Assembly (NCBI RefSeq): GCF_001267885.1
Contig: NZ_CP012382.1
Coordinates: forward strand, 3,645,001 to 3,709,000
Reading direction: 5' to 3'
DNA length: 64,000 bases
Source of the DNA: Streptomyces ambofaciens ATCC 23877
GTDB taxonomy: Bacteria > Actinomycetota > Actinomycetes > Streptomycetales > Streptomycetaceae
The position numbers were made by a program, and so were the translations under genes. Numbering within the stretch: the stretch's first letter is position 1; each line of letters begins with the position of its first letter. The notes below the pieces were generated by a model. That model made no database searches. It worked only from the letters and a program-made list of their open reading frames with translations, and was not told where the DNA came from. Shown piece after piece: positions 8,635 through 17,895 of this stretch.

Positions 8635-9804
8635 ATGCATCGCATCACCGTCATCGGCGGCGGCTTCGCCGGACTGACCGCGGCCATCACCGCCGCCGAG
8701 GCGGGCGCCAAGGTCACCGTCCACGAGGCACACCACACGCTCGGCGGACGCGCCCGGACGGCCGACGGCCCCTACCGGACCAACGAGGGACCGCACGCCC
8801 TCTACAACGGCGGCCCGCACTGGGCGTGGCTCAGGCAGCGCGACCTGATCGGGCCGCTCGCGCCCCTGCCGCCGCTGGAGGGCGCCCGGCTGCGGCTGCG
8901 GCACAAGGGCAGGCTGCGCCGCACCCCGCCCCTCGCCCTGCTCAAGCTGCTGCGCCCGGGCGTCGGACGGGCCCCCGTGGACACCGACTTCCTGACCTGG
9001 GCCACCGGTGTCGCCGGTGAGGAGGGGGCGCGGGCCGCCGCCCACTTCTGCGCCGTCGCCGTGTTCCACCACGACCCCGGGTCGCTGTCCGCGGCCTTCG
9101 TGCAGGAGCGGCTGCGCCGGGCCGCCAAGCTGCCGCCCGAGGCGCACTACCCGCGCGGCGGCTGGTCCTCGGTGATCGACCGGATGGCCGCCCTGGCGTG
9201 GAACCTCGGGGTCCGGGTGGAGACGCTCTCCCGCGTCGACACGCTCCCCACCGACGCCCCCGTGGTCGTCGCCACCTCCCTCGACGCCGCCCGCCGCCTG
9301 CTGGACGACCCCGCGCTCACCTGGCCGAGCGGGCGCACCGCCTTGATCGACCTGGCCGTACTGACCCGGCGCGGGGACGCCTTCGCCGTGTCCGACCTGG
9401 ACGCGCCGGGCTGGATCGAGCGGTTCACGGCGCAGGACCGCACCCTGGCGCCGGCGGGCGAGCAGCTCGTCCAGGGGCAGATCCCCCTCGCGCCCGACGA
9501 GTCCAGGGCCGACGGCACCGCCCGTGCCGAGGAGCTGCTCGACCTCGGTCTCCCCGGTTGGCGCGAGCGCCTCACCTGGCGGCGCGAGGCGATCGCGAAC
9601 GGCCGTACCGGTGCCGTCGACCTGCCCGGCACCACCTGGCGCGACCGGCCCGCCGTCGACCGCGGCGACGGGGTGTACCTCGCCGGGGACCAGGTCGCCG
9701 CGCCGGGCCTGCTGTCGGAGGTGTCCTTCAACAGCGCCTTGACGGCGGTGTCCCTCGCGCTCGGCAGGCGCGAGCTCGACCTCGGGCACACGCGGGGCCG
9801 TTGA
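8635..9804 (+). CDS. FAD-dependent NAD(P)/amine-oxidase-type oxidoreductase
   Basis: A protein of 389 aa. An N-terminal Rossmann dinucleotide-binding motif (VIGGGFAGLTAAITAAEAGA, residues 5-24) is followed by the acidic ribose-binding residue in VHEAHHTLGGRA. The GGRA segment is typical of the phytoene-desaturase/amine-oxidase superfamily. The C-terminal FAD-closing motif is GVYLAGDQVAAPGLLSEVSFNSAL. No substrate-specific feature is recognised. ATG 8635 has an AGGGAG ribosome site 9 nt upstream; a longer upstream frame lacks one and would add residues before the Rossmann strand. Confidence 0.85.
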   Translation: MHRITVIGGGFAGLTAAITAAEAGAKVTVHEAHHTLGGRARTADGPYRTNEGPHALYNGGPHWAWLRQRDLIGPLAPLPPLEGARLRLRHKGRLRRTPPLALLKLLRPGVGRAPVDTDFLTWATGVAGEEGARAAAHFCAVAVFHHDPGSLSAAFVQERLRRAAKLPPEAHYPRGGWSSVIDRMAALAWNLGVRVETLSRVDTLPTDAPVVVATSLDAARRLLDDPALTWPSGRTALIDLAVLTRRGDAFAVSDLDAPGWIERFTAQDRTLAPAGEQLVQGQIPLAPDESRADGTARAEELLDLGLPGWRERLTWRREAIANGRTGAVDLPGTTWRDRPAVDRGDGVYLAGDQVAAPGLLSEVSFNSALTAVSLALGRRELDLGHTRGR

Positions 9805-9867
9805 GCGGGGTCCACCCGCACGCCCACCCCTGATGCGACATGCCCCGATCCATGGTCTTCTGGCCAG

Positions 9868-11370
9868 ATGAGTGGCACCCGGACAGGAGAGCCGGCCGCG
9901 CCCACGCACTCCGATCCCCGCCGCTGGTGGGGACTGGTGGTGATCGCCCTGGCCCAGCTGATGGTCGTCCTCGACGCGACCATCGTGAACATCGCGCTGC
10001 CCTCGGCACAGCGCGACCTGGGCATGACCGACGGCAACCGGCAGTGGGTGATCACCGCCTACACCCTCGCCTTCGGCGGCCTGCTGCTGCTCGGCGGCCG
10101 GATCGCGGACCTGGTGGGACGCAGACGCACCTTCGTCATCGGGCTGATCGGCTTCGCCGCCGCGTCCGCGCTCGGCGGTGCCGCCACCACCCCGGCGATG
10201 CTCTTCGGCGCCCGCGCCCTCCAGGGCGTCTTCGCCGCCGTCCTCGCGCCGTCCGCGCTGTCCCTGCTGGCGACCACGTTCACCGAACCGAGGGAGCGCG
10301 GGAAGGCGTTCGGCATCTACGGCACGCTGGCGGGCAGTGGCGCGGCGGTCGGTTTCATCGTCGGCGGTGTGCTCACGGAGTACCTGAACTGGCGCTGGTG
10401 CCTGTACGTCAACGTCCCCATCGCCGTCGCCGCCGTGATCGGCGCCTTCGTGCTGCTGCCCGACCGCCCCGGCACCACCGGCGCCCGCCTCGACGTGCCC
10501 GGCGTGTTCCTGGGCTGCGGCGGCCTGGTCGCGCTGGTCTACGGCTTCAGCGAGGCGCAGCCCCGCGGCTGGACCGATCCGCTGGTGCTGGCGCTGTTCG
10601 CCGCGGGCGTCCTGCTGCTGGTGGTCTTCGTGTGGTGGCAGGCCCGGGCGTCGAGCCCGCTGCTGCCGCTGCACGTGATCCGGGACCGCAACCGCGCCGG
10701 CTGCTTCCTGACGATGATGCTGGCCGTCATCGGCATGTTCGGGATGTTCCTGTTCATGACCTACTACCTCCAGGAGATCCTGGGCTACTCCCCCGCCAGG
10801 ACCGGCTTGGCCTTCCTGCCGATGACGATCATGATCGTCATCGGCTCCACCCAGATCTCGGCCCGGCTGCTGCGCCACGTGGGCCCGCGCATGCTGATGG
10901 TCCCCGGCATGCTCCTCGCCTGCGGCGGCATGGTGATCCTCACGCAGATGACCGTGGACTCCCGGTACGCCACCGAGCTCCTGCCCGCCCTGCTGCTGAT
11001 GGGCCTCGGCATGGGCCTGACCTTCATGCCGGTCTTCTCCACCGCCACCGCCGGGGTCGCCCCGCGGGACTCCGGCGTCACCTCGGCGACGGTCAACACC
11101 TCGCAGCAGGTGGGCGGCTCGATCGGCACGGCGCTGCTGAACACGATCGCGACCAGCACCGGCGCGTCCTACATCGCCTCCCACCTCACCGACCCGTCCG
11201 GGCGGGCGCAGGTCGTGCGGGAGGGCATCGTCCACGGCTACACCGTCGCCATCTGGCTGGCCGCCGGCATCATGCTGCTGGCGGCCCTGGTCGCGGGCCT
11301 GATGGTGACCGCCAAGGCCCCGAAACACGGCGTCCCGGCCGACCGGCCGGTGCCGGAACCGGTGGCCTAG
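9868..11370 (+). CDS. MFS transporter, DHA2 (EmrB/QacA, 14-TMS) drug exporter
   Basis: A protein of 500 aa with about 14 hydrophobic segments. It opens with the DHA2-type motif D (QLMVVLDATIVNIALPSAQR), then motif A GGRIADLVGRRRTF and motif C GTLAGSGAAVGFIVGG in TM5. These families export drugs or lipophilic metabolites using the proton gradient. The ATG at 9868 has only a weak purine-rich region upstream, so initiation may be leaderless or poorly efficient. No adjacent TetR or MarR gene is present. The substrate cannot be predicted. Confidence 0.92.
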   Translation: MSGTRTGEPAAPTHSDPRRWWGLVVIALAQLMVVLDATIVNIALPSAQRDLGMTDGNRQWVITAYTLAFGGLLLLGGRIADLVGRRRTFVIGLIGFAAASALGGAATTPAMLFGARALQGVFAAVLAPSALSLLATTFTEPRERGKAFGIYGTLAGSGAAVGFIVGGVLTEYLNWRWCLYVNVPIAVAAVIGAFVLLPDRPGTTGARLDVPGVFLGCGGLVALVYGFSEAQPRGWTDPLVLALFAAGVLLLVVFVWWQARASSPLLPLHVIRDRNRAGCFLTMMLAVIGMFGMFLFMTYYLQEILGYSPARTGLAFLPMTIMIVIGSTQISARLLRHVGPRMLMVPGMLLACGGMVILTQMTVDSRYATELLPALLLMGLGMGLTFMPVFSTATAGVAPRDSGVTSATVNTSQQVGGSIGTALLNTIATSTGASYIASHLTDPSGRAQVVREGIVHGYTVAIWLAAGIMLLAALVAGLMVTAKAPKHGVPADRPVPEPVA

Positions 11371-11390
11371 GGGGAAGGGGCCCCGCCGGC

Positions 11391-11671
11391 CGCGGGGCCC
11401 CTGCGAGCGCCCGGCCGCGGGCGGCGGGCGTCCCCCTCGCGTCCGGCCACGGGGCCCCTGCGAGCATCCGGCCGCGGGCGGCGGGCGTCCCCCTCACCAC
11501 GCGGCGCGGGTTCGACAGGGCCCCACCGGCGCGGGGGTGGGCCCGGAGGGGAGCCGCCGGGTGGCGGGCCGGGGTCAGGCGCGGGGGCAGAGCCGCCGGG
11601 TGGCGGGCTGGGTCAGGCGCGAGGGCGGGCCCGGCGGGGAGCCGCCGGGTGGCGGGCCGGGGTCAGGCGCG
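11391..11671. repeat. Direct-repeat-rich GC spacer between the exporter and DAO gene
   Basis: Two families of direct repeats fill this spacer. A roughly 46-bp unit (core CCGGCCGCGGGCGGCGGGCG) occurs at about 11391-11438 and 11449-11495. A 32-33-bp unit (core GAGCCGCCGGGTGGCGGGC) occurs at 11551-11583, 11590-11621 and 11639-11671. The last copy overlaps the 3' end of the convergent oxidoreductase gene, suggesting that coding sequence was duplicated out into the spacer. Confidence 0.75.
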
Positions 11672-13072
11672 GCCGGAGACGCGGTCCGCGATGCGGGCCA
11701 GGCGGGAGGAGCCGGCGCTGCGGGTGGTGCGTTCGCGCCGGTCCGCCTCGCGGTAGACCGCGTACATGCCCTGCACGCCGAGCCAGCGCAGCGGCTCCGG
11801 TTCCCAGCGGCGTACCCGGTGGCCGACCCAGGGCAGGTCGGTGAGGCCGGTGCGGCCGCCCTGGCCCGAGTCCCGCTGGACCAGGTCGCGCAGGGTGCGG
11901 GCGGCGAGGTTGGCGGTGGCGACGCCGGAGCCGACGTAGCCGCCCGCCCAGCCGAGGCCCGTCGAACGGTCCAGGGTGACGGTCGCGCACCAGTCGCGGG
12001 GCACGCCGAGGACTCCCGACCAGGCGTGCTCGATCCGCAGTCCGTCCAGGGCGGGGAAGAAGCGGACCAGGATCTCCCGCAGCGCCTCGACCGTCTCCGC
12101 CCGGGTGGTGCCGTCGTTGTCGGTGCGGGAGCCGAAGCGGTACGGCACCCCGCGCCCGCCGAGCGCGATCCGGCCGTCGGCGGTGCGCTGGGCGTACATG
12201 TAGGCGTGCGCCAGGTCGCCCAGGGTCTCGCGGCCCGTCCAGCCGACCGCCTCCCACTGCTCGTCGGTCAGCGGCTCGGTGGCGATCATCGACGAGTTCA
12301 TGGGCAGCCAGGTCCGCCGCTGGCCCTTGAGCGAGGCGGTGAAGCCCTCGGTGCAGCGCAGCACGTACGGCGCGCGGACGGTGCCGTAGGGGGTCACCGC
12401 GTGCCGGGGGCGGATCTCCGTGACCGGCGTCGACTCGTGGAGGGTGACGCCGAGGCGCTCGACGGCCGCCGCGAGGCCCTTCACCAGCTTCACGGGGTGC
12501 AGCCGGGCCCCGTGCGGGGTCCAGGTCGAGGCGACCGCGTCGGCGACCCTGATCCGCTCGGCCGTCTCCCGGGCGCCGTACAGCTCCCGGTCCTTCTCGC
12601 CGAACGCCAGCTCGGCCTCGTGGAAGGCCCTCAGCCGGGCCGCCTGCGCGGGTGTGCACGCCACTTCGAGCACCCCGCCCCGGTGGATGCCGGCGTCGAT
12701 GCCCTCGGCCGCGGCGACCCGGATCACCTCGTCGACGGTGTCGTTCATCGCCCGCTGGAGCCGCACCGCCGCCTCGTGGCCGTGCAGCTTCGCGTACCGG
12801 TCGCGGCCCGCGACGCCGTTGTAGAGCCAGCCGCCGTTGCGGCCGGAGGCCCCGTAGCCGCAGAACTTCTGCTCCAGGACGGTGATCCGCAGGAAGGGCG
12901 CGGCCTGCTTCAGGTAGTAGGCCGTCCACAGGCCGGTGTAACCGCCTCCCACGATCACCACGTCCGCCGACGCGTCGCCGGCGAGGGGTTCGCGGGCCGC
13001 GGCCGGGAGCCCGTCGTCCGCGTACCAGAAGGAGATGCCACCGTTGACGACGCCACTGGTCGAGCTGCTCAT
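11663..13072 (-). CDS. FAD-dependent oxidoreductase, DAO (glycine/D-amino-acid oxidase) family
   Basis: A protein of 469 aa. The Rossmann motif VVIVGGGYTGLWTAYYLKQ lies at about residues 29-47, followed by GYGASGRNGGWL, the characteristic RNGG segment of the DAO/PuuB-like family that oxidises amines or amino acids with covalently or tightly bound FAD. The C-terminal GLGWAGGYVGSGVATANLAA closes the FAD site. The upstream frame extends to 13696 but is antisense to the kinase gene; ATG 13072 puts the Rossmann strand at a normal position. The substrate is unknown. Confidence 0.88.
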   Translation of the reverse strand: MSSSTSGVVNGGISFWYADDGLPAAAREPLAGDASADVVIVGGGYTGLWTAYYLKQAAPFLRITVLEQKFCGYGASGRNGGWLYNGVAGRDRYAKLHGHEAAVRLQRAMNDTVDEVIRVAAAEGIDAGIHRGGVLEVACTPAQAARLRAFHEAELAFGEKDRELYGARETAERIRVADAVASTWTPHGARLHPVKLVKGLAAAVERLGVTLHESTPVTEIRPRHAVTPYGTVRAPYVLRCTEGFTASLKGQRRTWLPMNSSMIATEPLTDEQWEAVGWTGRETLGDLAHAYMYAQRTADGRIALGGRGVPYRFGSRTDNDGTTRAETVEALREILVRFFPALDGLRIEHAWSGVLGVPRDWCATVTLDRSTGLGWAGGYVGSGVATANLAARTLRDLVQRDSGQGGRTGLTDLPWVGHRVRRWEPEPLRWLGVQGMYAVYREADRRERTTRSAGSSRLARIADRVSGRA

Positions 13073-13202
13073 GGCCTGGACGTTAGCCCTGGTGAACGGC
13101 GCCTGTCTCCTTCGGATTCCGTCGAATTCCCCGGCCCCGCGGCCCCCGGGAGCCGGAAAACGCCGTGCCCGCCGTGCCGCCCCCCGGGTAGCGTCGGCCG
13201 AC

Positions 13203-14084
13203 GTGATCGACGTTCCGCAAGCGCTCGCCGCGTCGCAGGCGAAGTACAACGGGGAGGCGGGCCGCGCCTTCGTGGAAGGGCTGCCCGCGCTGGCGGCCGG
13301 ATTCCTGGACCGCTGGGGGCTGCGCCTCGACGGGCCCTCGATGCACGGCTGGGCGGCCCTGGTACTGCCCGTGGTGCGCCGCGACGGCACACCGGCGGCA
13401 CTGAAGCTCCAGATCCTCGACGAGGAGACCGAGGGCGAGCCCGTCGCCCTGCGGAGGTGGGACGGGGACGGGGCGGTACGGCTGCTCGACCACGACCCGG
13501 CCACCGGCACCATGCTCCTGGAGCGCCTGGACCCGCACCGGACACTCAGCCACGTCGAGGACTCCCGGGAGGCGGTCCTCGCCCTGGCCCGGCTGCTCGC
13601 CCACCTCACCGCCACCCCCGCGCCGCCCGGCGTGCGCCGCCTCGGCGACATCGCGCGGGGCATGCTGGAGCGGACGCCGTGGACGCTGGACCGCATCCCG
13701 GACCCGGCGGACCGACGCCTGGTCGCCGACTGCGCCGCCGCCGTGCGCGAGGTCGCGGACGAGCCCGGCGACCGGCTGCTGCACTGGGACCTGCACTACG
13801 AGAACGTCCTCGGCTCCGACCGGGCCCCCTGGCTCGCCATCGACCCCAAGCCGCTGGCCGGCGACCCCGGCTTCGACCTGCTGCCGGCCCTCGACAACCG
13901 CTACGACCCGGACGAGACGCGCTGGCGCTTCGACGCCATGACCGACGTCCTCGGCCTGGACCGGGAGCGGGCCCGGGCCTGGTCCCTCGGCCGCGTCCTG
14001 CAGAACAGCCTGTGGAACGTCGAGGACGGCGACCCGCTGGAGACCGCCCAGCTGGAGATCGGGCGGCTGCTGCGGGCACTCTGA
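13203..14084 (+). CDS. Aminoglycoside/hydroxyurea-type phosphotransferase (APH(6)-like kinase)
   Basis: A protein of 293 aa starting at GTG 13203. It has the protein-kinase-like APH fold. A nucleotide-binding Lys lies in PAALKLQILDEE. The catalytic loop is LLHWDLHYENVLG, with Asp in the HxDxxxxN pattern, and the metal-binding Asp is in WLAIDPKPLAGDPGFDLLP. The Pro-Lys-Pro after the metal Asp is a feature of the streptomycin 6-kinase/hydroxyurea resistance group. It may protect against an aminoglycoside or phosphorylate an unrelated metabolite. The start region diverges from the DAO gene. Confidence 0.85.
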   Translation: MIDVPQALAASQAKYNGEAGRAFVEGLPALAAGFLDRWGLRLDGPSMHGWAALVLPVVRRDGTPAALKLQILDEETEGEPVALRRWDGDGAVRLLDHDPATGTMLLERLDPHRTLSHVEDSREAVLALARLLAHLTATPAPPGVRRLGDIARGMLERTPWTLDRIPDPADRRLVADCAAAVREVADEPGDRLLHWDLHYENVLGSDRAPWLAIDPKPLAGDPGFDLLPALDNRYDPDETRWRFDAMTDVLGLDRERARAWSLGRVLQNSLWNVEDGDPLETAQLEIGRLLRAL

Positions 14085-14295
14085 GCGGTCGGGGGGAAGG
14101 CCGAGTCCCGGTCGGAGGGAGGCTGAGGCCCGGTCGGGGACACGGTCGTTCCCGTGGGGTGCATCCGCAGCCGGTCGTCCGCCGGCTGCTCGCCGAGACG
14201 GCGGACGGCAGCGGGCCGCGGCCCCCGGAGGGACGTCCGGCACCCGAGGGACGTCCGGCACCGGCCGAACCCCGGTCCTGGGCGGTGACGGGACC

Positions 14296-17200
14296 TCAGT
14301 CCTGCGCGGTGCCGGGGGTGCGGGGCGTGCCGGTGATGCCGGTGATGCCGATGGTGCCGTTCGTGCCTACGGTGCCGGTGGTGTCGGCGGTGCCGGTCGT
14401 GCCGTCGGGAGCTGGGTGGGCGTCGCGGCGCCGGCCACGGCCCAGCGCGTCGGGCAGCTCGGTCCTGCGGCGTATCCGCAGTTTCCGGTACGTGCTGGTG
14501 AGGTGTGTCTCCACGGTGCGCCGGGCCAGGTGCAGCAGTTCGGCGATCTCCGTGTTCGTACGGCCGTCGGCGGCCAGTTCGGCGATCCGGCGTTCGCTGC
14601 CGGTCAGCGCGCCCGAGCCGGTCCGGGCCGTCGCCGGACCCCGGGCGCCGCTTCCGCGCAGCGCCTGTCCGACCAGGGTGAGGAGCCGTTGGGCGCCCTT
14701 GCGTTCGGCCAGCTCCGCCGCCTCGCGCAGGCAGTCGCGGGCCCGGCCGCGTTCGCCGGCGGCGGTGAGCTGACGGCCCTGGGCGAGCAGCGCCGGGATC
14801 AGCTCCATGTCGGCGTCGGCGGGCGCGTCCCGCAGGGTCCGTACGGCCTCCTCGGCCAGCTCCAGACCGCGTCGCCCGCCGGTCGCGGTGCCCAGCACGC
14901 GCAGGGCGCGGCCCACCGTGCGGGGGGTGTTCCACACCCGGGCCAGCCGCAGTTCCTCCGTCGCCAGGGCCAGCGCCTCCTGGCCGCCGCCCAGCGCCAG
15001 CCGGCACTCCGCGACCGCCGTCCGCCACGGGGTGACGACCGGGCTGACGACCTCGCGGGCGGTCTGGCGCCGTCCGCACTCCAGGAAGTCGTGGAGCGCG
15101 CCCGCCGGGTCGCCGGTGGCGGCGCGCAGCACGCCGCGGGCGTACAGGAAGCGGTTCAGTTCCCAGTTCTCCGGCACCGCACGCAGGTCGAACCGGTCGG
15201 CGAAGCGCCGCGCCTCGTCGGTGCGGCCGGTGTGGACGAGCGCCATCAGGACGTGGGCGTCCCGGTTGGAGGGGCCGGTGCGGGACGGCGAAGGGCGCCC
15301 CGGTCCGCCGTCGGCGGCGAGCAGACGGGCGTGGTCGCCGCGGGCCGCGGCGATGTCCGCGCGGGTGTTGAGGAGCGCGTGCTGCATCGGGTGCAGCAGG
15401 GCGGGGTGCTGCCCGGCCAGGCCGCGTTCCACGAGCCGGTCCGCCTCGTCGAGTTCATCGGCCCACTGGGCGACCGCGGCGGCCGTGCCCAGCAGGAAGG
15501 GCTCGGCGAGCGGGTCGGTGGGCTGTGCCAGCAGGGCCCGCACGCGGGTCATCGCCTCCTCGGCGGAGATCAGCGCGGCCGTCGCCGCGTACCGCACGAG
15601 CAGGGCCTGTCCGGCGGTGCCCACCAGCTCCGGGGAGTTCGCGCCGGTCTCGCACAGCGACCGGTACACCTCCTGCCGGGTCGCCAGGTCCTCGTCGGAC
15701 AGCAGCGCGCCGGCGGTCTGCACGGTGCGGGTGAGCCCCGGGTGGCCGGACAGCCTCCCCTCCGTGCGGCGCAGCACCTCCATGGCGGTACGGATCTCGC
15801 CGCGGCCGGCCAGGGCGGTGCCGAGGGCCACGGCCGTCCGGACCCGGTTGCGGGGGTCGGCCGGCAGGTGCTGGGCCTCGGCGAGCCGCGCGATGGCCGC
15901 CGGGGTGTCGGCCGACGCGTACTCCAGTGACCCCAGTTCGGTCAGCAGCCGCTGGCGGAGGTCGTCCGGCAGCGGTTCGTCCAGCACCCGGCGCAGATAG
16001 CCGACGGCGTCGTCGGGACGGGCGTCGTGCACGGCGACCGTGACGGCGTCGCGCAGGACGCGCAGCGCCCAGGGCAGGCCGACGGCGGGTGTCCGCAGGA
16101 GATGCCGGGCGACCGCCTCGACCCGGTCGCCCCGGCGCAGCATCACCTCCGCCGCGACCCGGTGTGCCGCCTCCCGCCGGGACCTCGGCCAGCCGGTGAG
16201 CACGGCGTCGCGCAACAGGGGGTGAGCGTAACGGGGTTGACCGGTGGCGTCCGGTCGCAGGAGGCCCAGCCGGGTCATGGCCGCGAGCCACCCGGCGACC
16301 CGGGCGGGGTCGGCGCCGGCCGCCTCGGCGAGCAGGAGGTGCCGCGCGTGCGGATCGCGCCCCCCGCCCCCCGCGTCCCACGCGTACCGGTCGCGTTCCG
16401 TGCGTCGCGGGTAGAGGTCCGGGCCCGGCGGTCCCGGGTGCTCGGGCGCCGGGACGGTGTCCCTCCCCGACGACGTGCCCGGGGACGTGGCGGCGGGGCC
16501 GGCCTCTCCGCGGGCGGCCGGCGGGACGGACGGGGCGTCCCGCGGGCCCGGCGGCCAGGCCTGCTCCAGCGTCGCGAGGCAGCGGGCCACGTCGACGGTC
16601 GCGGGGCCGGCGCCGCTCAGCCACCAGGAGACGGCCGCCGGGTAGGCCCCCGGGTACAGCGCGGCAGAGGTGTCGGGCAGGGGCGGGACGCCCTGGGCGG
16701 GCGGGAGTCCTACGGGGTGCGGGGCGCCGCCGGTGTGCGGGTCTCCGCCGACGTGCGGGTCTCCGGCGGCGTGCGGGTCGCCTTCAGCGCGCGGATCGTC
16801 CTCGGCGTACGGGACACCCTCGGCGTTCAGGACACCACCAGCGTGCAAGTCGCCCCCGGCGTACGGGACACCCCCGGCATACGGGACACCCTCGGCGTAC
16901 GGGTCGCCCCCGGTGTGCGGGATGCCGCGCAGGTCGTCGAGGAGGGCGTGGAGCAGGAGGGGGCTGCCGGCGCCCGCCCGTACGCATTCCGCCGTCCAAC
17001 CCGGTCCGGCGGCGGGGAAGGCGGCGCGGACCAGACCGGCCGCCGCCGCGTCGGAGAGCGGGGCGAGGGTGTGGGTGCGCACGAGGGACGGGGACAGGGC
17101 CTGGGTGAGTCCGGCGGGGCGCGGGTCGATGTCGTACTGGCTGCGCTCGGTGGCCACCAGCAGGACCGGTAATCGGTCCACGCGCCGGGCGGCCTCGACC

Positions 17201-17595
17201 AGCCAGCGGCGTGAGGAGTCGTCGGCCAGGTGCACGTCGTCCACGGCCAGCAGCAGGGGGCCCTCGGCCGCGTACGAGCGCAGCAGCCGCCACAGCCGGG
17301 CCGCGCTGCCGCGGTCGTCGCCGCCGGGCACCAGGTCCGTGAACTCCGAGACCGGGCCCAGGAGATGCAGGACCGTGGCCAGCGGCACCCCGGTGTCCTC
17401 GGGCGAGCAGCGGGCCCGCAGCACCCGCAGGCCGCGCTCGGCGGCGTGCCGGGCGGCGGCCTCCAGGACGGCGGTGCGGCCGGTGCCGGTGGCGCCGCGC
17501 AGCAGGACGAGGCCACCGGTGCCGGCCCGGGTGCGTTCGGTCTCGGCCGCGAGCAGTGCGAGAGCGTCGTCGCGTTCGCGGAGCGGTCCGGTCAT
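14296..17595 (-). CDS. Large LuxR-type ATP-binding regulator (LAL), CIS-linked
   Basis: A protein of 1099 aa. An N-terminal ATPase carries Walker A GATGTGRTA near residues 34-42 and a Walker-B-like LLLAVDDVHLADDSS near 115-130. A long helical/TPR-like middle region follows, then a C-terminal LuxR DNA-binding domain at about 995-1052 (LTGSERRIAELAADGRTNTE). The family acts as ATP-dependent activators. S. coelicolor has a comparable gene (SCO4263, from memory) next to its contractile injection genes. Two oddities: a tandem array of five-residue units (about residues 223-293) between ATPase and helical domains, and a Gly-Thr repeat tail after the HTH. ATG 17595 has a GGGAGGCAGCG site. Confidence 0.88.
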   Translation of the reverse strand: MTGPLRERDDALALLAAETERTRAGTGGLVLLRGATGTGRTAVLEAAARHAAERGLRVLRARCSPEDTGVPLATVLHLLGPVSEFTDLVPGGDDRGSAARLWRLLRSYAAEGPLLLAVDDVHLADDSSRRWLVEAARRVDRLPVLLVATERSQYDIDPRPAGLTQALSPSLVRTHTLAPLSDAAAAGLVRAAFPAAGPGWTAECVRAGAGSPLLLHALLDDLRGIPHTGGDPYAEGVPYAGGVPYAGGDLHAGGVLNAEGVPYAEDDPRAEGDPHAAGDPHVGGDPHTGGAPHPVGLPPAQGVPPLPDTSAALYPGAYPAAVSWWLSGAGPATVDVARCLATLEQAWPPGPRDAPSVPPAARGEAGPAATSPGTSSGRDTVPAPEHPGPPGPDLYPRRTERDRYAWDAGGGGRDPHARHLLLAEAAGADPARVAGWLAAMTRLGLLRPDATGQPRYAHPLLRDAVLTGWPRSRREAAHRVAAEVMLRRGDRVEAVARHLLRTPAVGLPWALRVLRDAVTVAVHDARPDDAVGYLRRVLDEPLPDDLRQRLLTELGSLEYASADTPAAIARLAEAQHLPADPRNRVRTAVALGTALAGRGEIRTAMEVLRRTEGRLSGHPGLTRTVQTAGALLSDEDLATRQEVYRSLCETGANSPELVGTAGQALLVRYAATAALISAEEAMTRVRALLAQPTDPLAEPFLLGTAAAVAQWADELDEADRLVERGLAGQHPALLHPMQHALLNTRADIAAARGDHARLLAADGGPGRPSPSRTGPSNRDAHVLMALVHTGRTDEARRFADRFDLRAVPENWELNRFLYARGVLRAATGDPAGALHDFLECGRRQTAREVVSPVVTPWRTAVAECRLALGGGQEALALATEELRLARVWNTPRTVGRALRVLGTATGGRRGLELAEEAVRTLRDAPADADMELIPALLAQGRQLTAAGERGRARDCLREAAELAERKGAQRLLTLVGQALRGSGARGPATARTGSGALTGSERRIAELAADGRTNTEIAELLHLARRTVETHLTSTYRKLRIRRRTELPDALGRGRRRDAHPAPDGTTGTADTTGTVGTNGTIGITGITGTPRTPGTAQD
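16716..16925 (-). repeat. 15-bp in-frame minisatellite in the LAL gene
   Basis: About 14 degenerate copies of a 15-bp unit encode five-residue repeats such as GGVPY-A, EGVPYA and GGDPHT in the LAL regulator. Unit length is a multiple of three, so copy-number change would keep the frame and alter the linker between the ATPase and the helical region. Confidence 0.85.
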
Positions 17596-17895
17596 CGCTG
17601 CCTCCCGTGCTGGATGATGCTCCCCCGGTCTGTGAGACGTGGCAATCGGCTCCGGGGTGGTGTGAAGTGGCCCACCTCACCCTCACCGCGGGCCTTCCCC
17701 CGTCGCCGCGACACGGCGCTGACCTGCCGCGACGCCCGCCCGATGGCCGGTCCGCCGGGCCGGCCGCGCTGGTCTCGTGGTGCGCCTCGTGGTCCTCCAC
17801 GATTGCGCTCGCCCCAGCAGTCCCAGAAGTGTGGAAGACGCTCATCCGCCACCGGCCCGCGCCGGACGGCGGGCTTCTGAACAGGGGGGAAACGG
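17596..17895. promoter_or_regulatory. Divergent control region between LAL and small LuxR gene
   Basis: 300 bp between two divergent regulators with no convincing ORF. It should carry both promoters. At its right end AGGGGGGAAACGG serves the TTG start at 17896. No obvious inverted repeat or consensus promoter was identified. Confidence 0.5.

Noticed and set aside
7537..11328. 1263-codon minus-strand frame
   Set aside because: It runs antisense through the FAD oxidoreductase and the exporter with low-complexity Gly/Arg/Gln residues and no domain.
16716..16925. CRISPR-like array
   Set aside because: The 15-bp units are contiguous, degenerate and in frame within a gene, with no unique spacers or cas genes.
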